NCBI GenBank assembly: GCA_002479245.1
Contig: DLMG01000033.1
Location: 1 to 16,827 of the forward strand
Direction: 5' to 3'
Source: Verrucomicrobia subdivision 3 bacterium UBA7542
GTDB lineage: Bacteria; Verrucomicrobiota; Verrucomicrobiia; Limisphaerales; UBA11358
Length of the DNA: 16,827 bases
Position numbers and translations under genes: made by a program. The notes beneath the pieces were generated by a model. The model worked only from the letters and a program-made list of their open reading frames with translations, was not told the DNA's origin and made no database searches. Of the stretch, positions 6,601 through 12,879 are shown in pieces; the stretch's first letter is position 1; each line of letters begins with the position of its first letter.

Positions 6601-6807
6601 ATGAGTGTGACAGAAATCATTGAGCAGTTCAAAGGTTTGCCCGCCAACGAACGGGCGCAAGTGGCGAAGTATGTCGTGGAACATGACGATTCGTGGGTGC
6701 CGGAATCTTTCAAGCAAGGCATGGCTGATGCCGAGGCCGGACGCTTCGTGGACATGGAAACGGTTTTGAGCGGTGCTCCGCCTCCGTCCCGCAAACGGCG
6801 GAAATGA
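6601..6807 (+). CDS. Type II antitoxin (small, paired with RelE/ParE-like toxin)
   Basis: A 68-residue protein: a helical N-terminal part (MSVTEIIEQFKGLPANERAQ) and a C-terminal part with WVPESFKQGMADAEAGRFVDME, a pattern typical of small antitoxins encoded before RelE/ParE-fold toxins. Its stop overlaps the toxin start as ATGA, so the two are translationally coupled. It would bind and neutralise the toxin and probably repress its own promoter at 6567-6595. Exact antitoxin subfamily is not assigned. Confidence 0.82.
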   Translation: MSVTEIIEQFKGLPANERAQVAKYVVEHDDSWVPESFKQGMADAEAGRFVDMETVLSGAPPPSRKRRK

Positions 6808-7079
6808 AATATCGTTTCAAGCCAACCGAGAATTTTTGGGAGAGCTTTTACGATTTAAGCTCCAGCCAGAAAGATTCAACCCGCCGGGCGTGGAAAATAT
6901 TCCGGGAAAATCCTTTTGACCCACGCTTGCGCACGCACAAAATTCACAAGCTTTCCGCCCTTTATGGCCGCACGATTTACGCGGTGGACATTGAAGGTGA
7001 CTTGCGCGCCATATTTTTCATCAAGGGCGATTGCATTGTGACTGTGGACATCGGCACGCACGACATTTACAAAGGTTAA
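6804..7079 (+). CDS. RelE/ParE-superfamily toxin
   Basis: A 91-residue basic protein with the RelE/ParE layout: an N-terminal helical segment, then FRENPFDPRLRTHKIHKL, then strands AVDIEGDLRAIFFIKGDCI and VDIGTHDIYKG ending at the usual GxHxxY-like C-terminus. RelE-fold members cleave ribosome-bound mRNA, while ParE-fold members poison gyrase; the sequence does not decide between them. It overlaps its antitoxin by 4 bp and ends 2 bp before the phoH start. The pair looks intact. Confidence 0.85.
   Translation: MKYRFKPTENFWESFYDLSSSQKDSTRRAWKIFRENPFDPRLRTHKIHKLSALYGRTIYAVDIEGDLRAIFFIKGDCIVTVDIGTHDIYKG
7071..7075 (+). promoter_or_regulatory. Shine-Dalgarno of phoH
   Basis: AAAGG lies 6 nt before the GTG at 7082, inside the last codons of the toxin gene. 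It supports the GTG start over an upstream in-frame start at 7031 that would overlap the toxin by 49 bp. Confidence 0.5.
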
Positions 7080-7081
7080 TC

Positions 7082-8065
7082 GTGGCAACTGAAACTCTTC
7101 ATTTCGAAAATGCGCGCGTCGCGCAGCAGCTTTTCAATCACGAGCCGCGCAACCTTAAATCGCTCGAAGAACAGCTCGGCGTCAAGGCCACCGCCCGCGA
7201 AGGCTGGATCAAACTCGAAGGCGCCGCTGATGCCGTCGAGAGCGCCAAGCAGCTTTTTGTGTCGCTGGAGAGTTTGCTCAAGGCCGGCTCGCCGGTGCGC
7301 AACCGCGAGTTTGCCCATGCGCTGAACATCATCAAGCACGAGGGCGTTTCGACGCTCAAGGATTTGATGAGCGACCGCGTCATGACGCACGACCGCAAGC
7401 CCGGCGTCACTGCCAAAACTGTCGGCCAGAAAAAATATCTCGACGCGATTCGCAGGCACGACATCACGTTCGGCGTTGGGCCGGCGGGCACAGGCAAAAC
7501 CTATCTGGCTGTGGCGATGGCGCTGGCGGCATTGCGCGAGGGGAAGGTTTCGCGAATCATCCTCACCCGCCCGGCCGTTGAAGCCGGCGAAGCGCTTGGT
7601 TTTTTGCCCGGCGACCTTTACGAAAAAATCACCCCGTATCTCCGCCCGCTGCACGATGCGCTGCACGACATGCTGCCCGCCGAGGAAATCCAGAAGCACA
7701 CCGAACGCGGCACAATTGAAATCGCGCCGCTGGCCTACATGCGGGGGCGCACGTTGAACAACGCCTTCATCATCCTCGACGAGGCGCAAAACTCAACGAC
7801 TGAGCAAATGCTGATGTTCCTCACGCGCCTTGGGCACGGCTCGAAGGTCGTCATCAACGGCGATGAAACGCAGATTGATTTGCCGCCGCACAAAAATTCG
7901 GGATTGCTCGAAGCCCATCGCGCGCTGAAAAACACCGAAGGAATCTCGATTGTGGAACTGGGCAAGCGCGACGTCGTCCGTCACCCGCTCGTGCAGCGTA
8001 TCATCTCAGCTTACGAGGAGCATCGCAGCCAAAAATCCGGAGGGGCGAGCGCTGCGAGCCCCTAA
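7082..8065 (+). CDS. phoH: PhoH-like (YbeZ) P-loop ATPase
   Basis: A cytosolic P-loop NTPase of the PhoH/YbeZ family, which acts with the endoribonuclease YbeY in RNA processing and ribosome quality control. The 327-residue protein has an N-terminal KH-like region (LGVKATAREGWIKLEG), Walker A GPAGTGKT at 133-140, RPAVEAGEALGFLPGD, Walker B ILDEAQN with D233-E234, and NGDETQIDLP. A GTG start at 7082 with AAAGG upstream is chosen. The gene pairs with ybeY 38 bp downstream, the classic order. The last residues (SGGASAASP) and the stop are encoded by a palindromic repeat, so the native C-terminus may have been replaced. Confidence 0.95.
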   Translation: MATETLHFENARVAQQLFNHEPRNLKSLEEQLGVKATAREGWIKLEGAADAVESAKQLFVSLESLLKAGSPVRNREFAHALNIIKHEGVSTLKDLMSDRVMTHDRKPGVTAKTVGQKKYLDAIRRHDITFGVGPAGTGKTYLAVAMALAALREGKVSRIILTRPAVEAGEALGFLPGDLYEKITPYLRPLHDALHDMLPAEEIQKHTERGTIEIAPLAYMRGRTLNNAFIILDEAQNSTTEQMLMFLTRLGHGSKVVINGDETQIDLPPHKNSGLLEAHRALKNTEGISIVELGKRDVVRHPLVQRIISAYEEHRSQKSGGASAASP

Positions 8066-8099
8066 TTGAAGCAAGGCGTCGTGGAACTCCGCCCTCCGG
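8037..8099. repeat. Palindromic element over the phoH 3' end
   Basis: CCGGAGGGGCG (8037-8047) is inverted by CGCCCTCCGG (8090-8099) with one extra base. An inner pair GGGGC/GCCCC (8042-8046, 8058-8062) lies just before the phoH TAA. The element supplies the last phoH codons and stop and ends 4 bp before the ybeY ATG, where no SD is visible. Confidence 0.6.
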
Positions 8100-8103
8100 C
8101 AAA

Positions 8104-8595
8104 ATGAACATTACCGTCGCCAACCGTCAGCACGTGCGAAAAATCAACCTGCGGCTGCTGAAAAAAATTGCGAACGCGCTACTGGCGGAACTGGAGATTG
8201 AAAAGGCCGAAATTGGAATCTGCCTCGTCGGCGCGCCGGAAATGACGCGACTCAACGAGACTTTTCTCCGGCATGCCGGTTCAACGGACGTGATTACGTT
8301 TGATTACCGTGACAGCGTGTTGCCGGCATCTTGCCGGCAAATCAAATCAGAACTTCCGGCAGGATGCCGGAAGCACGTTCACGGCGAGATTTTCATCTGC
8401 GTGGACGAGGCGGTTTTGCAGGCGCGGAAGTTTGACACGAGCTGGCAGTCGGAAATCGTCTGCTACATCATCCACGGAGTTTTGCATTTGGTCGGCTTTG
8501 ATGATTCGAGTGCGGGTGCCCGGCGCAAAATGAAACGGGAGGAAAACCGCCGGTTGCGTGAAATCACCCGCCGCTTTCCCTTGAGCAAACTTTGA
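8104..8595 (+). CDS. ybeY: YbeY endoribonuclease (rRNA maturation) with in-frame palindromic insert
   Basis: YbeY is a metal-dependent single-strand endoribonuclease needed for 16S rRNA 3'-end maturation and 70S quality control. The 163-residue protein has the family core: AGSTDVITFDY (58-68), GEIFICVDEA, and the metal site HGVLHLVGFDD (124-134). The third canonical histidine is D134 here, a change also known in some other lineages (for example Bacteroidetes-type YbeY). Between TFDYRDSV and HVHGEIFIC, residues 73-90 (LPASCRQIKSELPAGCRK) have no counterpart in the family pattern and are encoded by two adjacent palindromes. The frame is intact before and after. The start at 8104 matches the usual short N-terminus. 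It belongs with phoH upstream. Confidence 0.93.
   Translation: MNITVANRQHVRKINLRLLKKIANALLAELEIEKAEIGICLVGAPEMTRLNETFLRHAGSTDVITFDYRDSVLPASCRQIKSELPAGCRKHVHGEIFICVDEAVLQARKFDTSWQSEIVCYIIHGVLHLVGFDDSSAGARRKMKREENRRLREITRRFPLSKL
8320..8373. repeat. Paired palindromes inserted in frame in ybeY
   Basis: Two 21-bp hairpins, each with perfect 9-bp arms and a 3-nt loop. The first has TTGCCGGCA (8320-8328) and TGCCGGCAA (8332-8340); the second has CTTCCGGCA (8353-8361) and TGCCGGAAG (8365-8373). A 12-bp spacer separates them, and the second resembles the first in inverse orientation. The whole unit is 54 bp, exactly codons 73-90, and starts on a codon boundary. Confidence 0.88.
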
Positions 8596-8609
8596 TGCGG
8601 CCTTAGACT
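8581..8609 (+). promoter_or_regulatory. Candidate promoter of the DUF502 gene
   Basis: TTGAGC (8581-8586), a 17-bp spacer and TAGACT (8604-8609) end 6 nt before the ATG at 8616. It overlaps the last codons of ybeY. Confidence 0.45.
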
Positions 8610-8615
8610 TGGCGC

Positions 8616-9278
8616 ATGGAACAGAAAAGCTTTTTTGCCCGTTGGCGGGCGAATTTTGTGACCGGTTTGGTTATTGTCCTGCCTGGAGTGATTTCAATTG
8701 CGGTTCTGGTCTGGCTGTTCGGCACCATCTCCAACATCACCGACACGCTGCTGATTTTCATTCCCAAAACCATCACGCATCGAAACCACGGCGAAGGCCC
8801 GATGTATTGGTATTGGAGTTTCGTTGCCTTGATGCTGGCGGTTTTGCTCATCAGCGTGGCGGGCCGGCTGGCGCGGAATTATTTCGGCATAAAAATGATC
8901 GAATGGGTGGACCGCGTGATGAGGCACGTGCCCTTTCTGAACAAAATTTACGCCGCCACCAAACAGGTCAACGAGGCGTTTGCCGGGAACAAAAATTCGT
9001 TTAAGACCGTCGTGCTGGTGGAATTTCCAGGGCCGGGAAGCTACGCCGTCGGTTTCATCACGAACGAACAACAAGGCGAAGTCCAGAAAATGGCCGGCAA
9101 AAATCTGGTCAGCGTCTTTATCCCAACGACGCCGAATCCCACGTCCGGCTTTTTGATTCTGGTCCCGGAAGAAAAGGTTGTGAAATTGAAAATGTCCGTC
9201 GCCGATGCCATCAAATACATCGTCAGCCTCGGCGCAATCTCCCAGGAATCCATGCCGCCGACGGAAAAACGAGGATAG
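8616..9278 (+). CDS. DUF502 (COV-like) membrane protein
   Basis: A 220-residue inner-membrane protein of the DUF502 family, related to plant LIKE-COV proteins; molecular function is not established. Two hydrophobic segments are clear, about residues 15-38 (FVTGLVIVLPGVISIAVLVW) and 66-86 (YWSFVALMLAVLLISVAG). A soluble domain follows with the family signatures VPFLNKIYAATKQV, FPGPGSYAVGFIT and FIPTTPNPTSGFLILVP. ATG 8616 is the natural start just before the first membrane segment and follows a promoter-like element. The stop TAG at 9276-9278 lies inside a heptamer repeat. It sits between ybeY and recO. Confidence 0.88.
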   Translation: MEQKSFFARWRANFVTGLVIVLPGVISIAVLVWLFGTISNITDTLLIFIPKTITHRNHGEGPMYWYWSFVALMLAVLLISVAGRLARNYFGIKMIEWVDRVMRHVPFLNKIYAATKQVNEAFAGNKNSFKTVVLVEFPGPGSYAVGFITNEQQGEVQKMAGKNLVSVFIPTTPNPTSGFLILVPEEKVVKLKMSVADAIKYIVSLGAISQESMPPTEKRG

Positions 9279-9348
9279 AAGATTGAGGATGGAGAATCGC
9301 CCAGCGCGCCAAACGGTATGCCATCTTCCATCTTCCATTCTCCATCTT
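9274..9348. repeat. Inverted heptamer repeats between DUF502 gene and recO
   Basis: The right arm is four 7-bp units, CCATCTT, CCATCTT, CCATTCT, CCATCTT (9321-9348). The left arm (about 9274-9297) carries the inverse motif, with a perfect 10-bp match GATGGAGAAT (9288-9297) to ATTCTCCATC (9337-9346). The arms border a 39-bp centre and fill the gap between genes. Confidence 0.7.
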
Positions 9349-9355
9349 TGTGTTT

Positions 9356-10195
9356 ATGATTCAAAGCGCCACCGGCCTCATCCTGCGCACGCGACCGCTC
9401 ACGGAGACCAGCCTTATTGTCCATTGGCTCACTCCGGATTTCGGGCGCATCGCCACCGTCGCCAAAGGCGCGCGCCGCCTCAAATCACCGTTTCTCGGCA
9501 AATTGGATTTGTTTTACCTGGCGGATTTATCGTTCAGCCGCAGCCGCCGTTCCGATTTGCACACGCTCCGTGAAATCAGCTTGCGCGAGACACACAGCGC
9601 GCTGCGTCAGGACATCCGCCGGTTGCGCCAGGCCGCTTACGCCGCGGCGTTCGTCGAGCAGGTCACAGAAACCGGCACGCCCCTGCCCGCCGTTTATGAA
9701 CTGATGCGCGAATTTCTTGTCTGTCTGTGCCGGCAAAAACTCGCGGCGCAAACTGTTTTTGCCTTTGAACTCAAAATGCTGCGCGAAATCGGGCTGCAGC
9801 CGAAATGGGAGCAAACCGGCCTCGCCGCCGGAACAAAAAAAATTGCCGCGGCATTGACGCAAAGCGACTGGCTCGCATGTTTGCGATTGAAGCCCGCGGC
9901 CGCCCAAACCGCCGAGTTGCGCCGGTTTTTGCACGGCTTTTTGATTTTCCATCTGGGGCGTCTGCCGCGCGGCCGCGCCGCGGCGCTGGCGGACGAAGTT
10001 TTCGCAGATCAACCAAGCCAGTTGATTAAAACCCGGAAGCCTGTTAAGAATATTCCCGCCCAACCGGGGGAACAGGAAGCGACTGAGAACCAATACATGA
10101 GCAAGCTTGACACGAAGAGGCATGACCGGTGCGCTGAAAGCAGCCCGTCCAAAGTTCGGCGATTTCGCCGTGAAATGATTTTAACAATCAGATAA
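9356..10195 (+). CDS. recO: DNA repair protein RecO with unusual C-terminal tail
   Basis: RecO loads RecA on SSB-coated single-stranded DNA in the RecFOR pathway. The N-terminal OB-fold is clear: TGLILRTRPLTETSLIVHWL, FGRIATVAKGARR and LDLFYLADLSFSR. A helical middle (YAAAFVEQVTETGTPLPAVYELM) and FLIFHLGRLP near residue 200 follow. From about residue 216 to 279 the protein is a charged, low-similarity tail (KTRKPVKNIPAQPGEQEATE onward) that I do not recognise as RecO. It may be read-through into the leader of the next gene after loss of the native stop. An ATG at 9356 is preferred over a GTG at 9350. No zinc-binding Cys4 motif is seen, which is common in RecO variation. Confidence 0.88.
   Translation: MIQSATGLILRTRPLTETSLIVHWLTPDFGRIATVAKGARRLKSPFLGKLDLFYLADLSFSRSRRSDLHTLREISLRETHSALRQDIRRLRQAAYAAAFVEQVTETGTPLPAVYELMREFLVCLCRQKLAAQTVFAFELKMLREIGLQPKWEQTGLAAGTKKIAAALTQSDWLACLRLKPAAAQTAELRRFLHGFLIFHLGRLPRGRAAALADEVFADQPSQLIKTRKPVKNIPAQPGEQEATENQYMSKLDTKRHDRCAESSPSKVRRFRREMILTIR
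10157..10170. promoter_or_regulatory. Small dyad upstream of the corrinoid-protein gene
   Basis: CGGCGA and TCGCCG form a perfect 6-bp inverted pair with a 2-nt centre, 39 bp before the corrinoid-protein ATG and followed by the AT-rich TGATTTTAACAAT. It could be an operator or part of a promoter region. It lies within the recO tail. Confidence 0.3.
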
Positions 10196-10197
10196 AC

Positions 10198-10204
10198 GGA
10201 GAAG
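10198..10204 (+). promoter_or_regulatory. Shine-Dalgarno of the corrinoid-protein gene
   Basis: GGAGAAG ends 5 nt before the ATG at 10210, a strong site compared with most genes to the left. It supports that start. Confidence 0.7.
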
Positions 10205-10209
10205 CCACC

Positions 10210-10884
10210 ATGCAGGACTTCAAACCACTACACGATGCGATCCTTAAAGGAGATGCGAAGACCGCGAAAGCCACCGCCGAAGCCGCCCTGGCCGCCGGGA
10301 CCGACCCGATGAAGCTGGTGCAGGAATACATGATGCCCGCGATGGCCGAGGTGGGCCGGCGATTTGAGTGCAACGAGTATTTTGTGCCCGAGTTGCTGCT
10401 CGCCGCCCGCGCCATGAAAGCCGCGCTCGAACTCATCCGGCCGCTGCTCGCCGCCGGTGGCGTAAAACCCACGGCACGGGTCGTCCTCGGCACCGTCAAG
10501 GGTGACTTGCACGACATCGGCAAAAATCTGGTAGGCGCCATGCTCGAAGGTGGCGGTTATGAAGTCATTGACCTGGGCGTCAACGTACCGCCGGAACAGT
10601 TCGTGGCGGCGGTAAAGGGAAAAGGTGCCGACATCGTGGCCATGTCCGCGTTGTTGACCACCACCATGCCGGCGATGAAGACAACGCTTGATGCGCTTCA
10701 GCAGGCCGGCGTGCGCCAGCAGGTGAAAGTGCTGGTAGGCGGCGCGCCCATCACGCAAAAATACGCGGACGAAATCGGCGCCGACGGTTACAGCGAAAGC
10801 GCGGCGGGCGCGGTCAACGCCGCCGAAAGGGCCATGGGCCGAGTTTCAAAACAGGCGCCACCCCAAGGCAACAAAACCGTTTGA
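10210..10884 (+). CDS. Methyltransferase-cognate corrinoid protein
   Basis: A 224-residue B12-binding methyl carrier of the MtbC/MttC/MtmC type. It has an N-terminal four-helix cap (residues about 1-85, with FVPELLLAARAMKAALE) and a C-terminal Rossmann B12 domain: GTVKGDLHDIGKNLV with the DxHxxG motif D99-x-H101-xx-G104 (H101 as lower cobalt ligand), an S-x-L motif in SALLTTTMPAM, and VGGAP (176-180) for the nucleotide tail. Such proteins accept a methyl group from a substrate-specific methyltransferase (MT1) and give it to a second one (MT2). It starts the C1 module; fhs follows after 245 bp. Which MT1 it serves cannot be read here. Cytosolic. Confidence 0.94.
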   Translation: MQDFKPLHDAILKGDAKTAKATAEAALAAGTDPMKLVQEYMMPAMAEVGRRFECNEYFVPELLLAARAMKAALELIRPLLAAGGVKPTARVVLGTVKGDLHDIGKNLVGAMLEGGGYEVIDLGVNVPPEQFVAAVKGKGADIVAMSALLTTTMPAMKTTLDALQQAGVRQQVKVLVGGAPITQKYADEIGADGYSESAAGAVNAAERAMGRVSKQAPPQGNKTV

Positions 10885-10985
10885 GCAATCCCCTGGGCGC
10901 CTCACATGTTTTGCCAGGGAAAACCCCGGCTGCGATCACGCGTCGCGCCCCGCGAGCGTGAACAAAGGTAATTTCCTGATCCGGT

Positions 10986-11080
10986 TGTAGCGTCGGCGCT
11001 GTGCGCCGATTGGGTCAAACCGCCCGCCTACACCATGTCCCGATGCAACAGGCAGGCTCGACGCCACACGAAATCGGGAC
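10986..11080. repeat. Two inverted repeats in the corrinoid-fhs gap
   Basis: A 7-bp perfect hairpin (TCGGCGC 10993-10999, GCGCCGA 11003-11009, loop TGT) sits within outer arms TGTAG (10986-10990) and CTACA (11028-11032). A second pair, GTCCCGAT (11037-11044) and ATCGGGAC (11073-11080), follows. No T-run. I see no cobalamin, SAM or THF riboswitch core. The rest of the 245-bp gap holds nothing I recognise. Confidence 0.5.
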
Positions 11081-11120
11081 GCAACCCGGATAAAATCCCA
11101 ATTGTCACGTCGAGCTTTCT

Positions 11121-11124
11121 AAGG
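11121..11124 (+). promoter_or_regulatory. Shine-Dalgarno of fhs
   Basis: AAGG, 5 nt before the ATG at 11130. It favours this start over the in-frame ATG at 11142. Confidence 0.45.
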
Positions 11125-11129
11125 TATTC

Positions 11130-12782
11130 ATGTCACGAGTTATGTCGCATCAAACCGCTGCCCCCAATGGCCTGCCTCCGCGTCGAATCTCCGAAGTCGC
11201 CCGCGAACTGGGCCTTAACACCGAGATCATTCTGCCCCACGGCCATTACATCGCCAAAATCCCACTTGCCGAACTGGAGGCGAGACGAAATCAGCCCAAC
11301 GGCCGGCTTGTCCTCGTGACGGCCATGACCCCCACCCCGCAGGGTGAAGGCAAGACCACCGCCACCATCGGCCTCGCTGACGCACTCCGCCGACTCGGCA
11401 AACGCAGCATGTTCTGCCTGCGCGAACCATCGCTCGGGCCCTACTTCGGTATCAAAGGCGGCGGCACCGGCGGCGGCCATGCGCAAGTTGTGCCCGCCGA
11501 GGATATCAATCTTCATTTTGTCGGCGACATGTACGCCGTGGAGAAGGCCAACAACCTCCTCTGCGCCATGGTGGACAACCATCTCCAGCACGGCAACGAA
11601 CTCGGACTCGACCCGCGCCGCATCGTCCTGCGCCGGGTCATTGACCTGAACGAACGCTCGCTGCGCGACATCGTCATCGGCCTGGGCGGCCCCAAAAACG
11701 GGGTGCCGCGGCGCGACGGCTTCAACATCACGCCCGCCTCCGAAGTCATGGCCATCTTGTGCCTCGCTACGGATTTTAGCGATCTCGGCGAGCGCATGAC
11801 CAGAATGGTTGTCGGTTTCACCTACAAGGGCGAACCAGTCCGCGCCGAGGCCATGCAGGCCGTGGGCGCGATGCAGGTGTTGCTGCGCGACGCCATTCAT
11901 CCGAACCTCGTGCAGTCCTTGGAAGGCACGCCAGCCTTCGTCCATGGCGGCCCGTTCGCCAATATCGCTCAGGGCACGAACACCTGCGTGGCCACGCGCC
12001 TCGCGTTGAAACTGGCCGATTATGTCGTCACCGAGGCCGGGTTCGCCACCGACTTGGGGGCGGAAAAATTCTTTCACATCAAATGCCGCATTGCCGGGCT
12101 GAATCCGGCCGCGGCGGTCATCGTGGTCACCACCAAGGCCATCGCCTACCACGGCGGCTTTACGGACAGCGGCGGGCTTGGCAACCTCGCCAAGCACATC
12201 GAGAACATCCGCCTCTTCGGTTTGGATCCCGTGGTGTGCATTAGCAACTTTCCAGATGACAAGCCGGCGGACTACGCACGGATCATCAAATTCTGCACCA
12301 AACTAGGCGTGGAAGCGGTCGTGTCCGAACACTTCGACAAAGGCGGCGCCGGCGCGACAGAACTGGCCGCCGCCGTGCTGCGCACCGTCCACCGGAGCCG
12401 GCGAAAGAAACTCCGTTTTCTCTACCCGCTCGCCGCGCCGATCGAGAAGAAGATCGAAACGCTGGCGACCCAGATCTACGGCGCGGATGGCGTGGATTAT
12501 GACCGGGGTGTACAAAGCAGTATTGGGGTGTTCAACAAACATGGGTTCGGCAATCTGCCGATTTGCGTGGCCAAAACCGCCATGTCACTCTCAGACGATC
12601 CCGAACGGCGCGGCCGGCCGAGAGGCTTCCGGATCAAGGTGAACGAACTGCGCCTTTCCGCAGGGGCGGGTTTCATCGTGGCGGTTTGCGGCAATATCGT
12701 GACCATGCCCGGATTGCCGAAGGTGCCCGCCGCAGCGCACATGAAGATGATCTCCGGCAAACGGGCAACGGGTCGCACCTGA
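11130..12782 (+). CDS. fhs: Formate-tetrahydrofolate ligase
   Basis: Fhs interconverts formate + THF + ATP and 10-formyl-THF + ADP + Pi. It is the entry step of the folate methyl branch or, in reverse, an ATP-yielding exit for oxidised methyl groups. The 550-residue length is normal. The N-terminal ATP-binding loop TPTPQGEGKTT is at 67-77, followed by GGGTGGGHAQV (110-120), FNITPASEVMAILCL, and the C-terminal MPGLPKVPAA. The last residues after PAAAHMK differ from the usual ending in GLF but the gene is full-length. AAGG precedes the ATG. It converges with the methyltransferase gene downstream. Assignment is secure; the direction of the reaction in this cell is inference. Confidence 0.96.
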   Translation: MSRVMSHQTAAPNGLPPRRISEVARELGLNTEIILPHGHYIAKIPLAELEARRNQPNGRLVLVTAMTPTPQGEGKTTATIGLADALRRLGKRSMFCLREPSLGPYFGIKGGGTGGGHAQVVPAEDINLHFVGDMYAVEKANNLLCAMVDNHLQHGNELGLDPRRIVLRRVIDLNERSLRDIVIGLGGPKNGVPRRDGFNITPASEVMAILCLATDFSDLGERMTRMVVGFTYKGEPVRAEAMQAVGAMQVLLRDAIHPNLVQSLEGTPAFVHGGPFANIAQGTNTCVATRLALKLADYVVTEAGFATDLGAEKFFHIKCRIAGLNPAAAVIVVTTKAIAYHGGFTDSGGLGNLAKHIENIRLFGLDPVVCISNFPDDKPADYARIIKFCTKLGVEAVVSEHFDKGGAGATELAAAVLRTVHRSRRKKLRFLYPLAAPIEKKIETLATQIYGADGVDYDRGVQSSIGVFNKHGFGNLPICVAKTAMSLSDDPERRGRPRGFRIKVNELRLSAGAGFIVAVCGNIVTMPGLPKVPAAAHMKMISGKRATGRT

Positions 12783-12851
12783 TCACCGCCGGCGGCGAAA
12801 CCAATTTCTGATCGGCAGCCGGCAACGCCCGTCACCGGCGGCGGGTCCGCA

Positions 12852-12867
12852 CCGGGTTTTGACCCGG
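12852..12867. terminator. Hairpin between convergent fhs and methyltransferase gene
   Basis: CCGGGT (12852-12857) and ACCCGG (12862-12867) form a perfect 6-bp stem with loop TTTG in the 97-bp convergent gap. A GC palindrome CCGCCGGCGG (12786-12795) lies closer to fhs. No T-run follows in either direction, so a terminator role is only suggested by position. Confidence 0.35.
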
Positions 12868-12879
12868 GACTTGCCTCAA

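Noticed and set aside
10885..11129. Cobalamin or THF riboswitch before fhs
   Set aside because: I looked for a B12-box-like core and conserved junctions and saw none; only simple inverted repeats are present.
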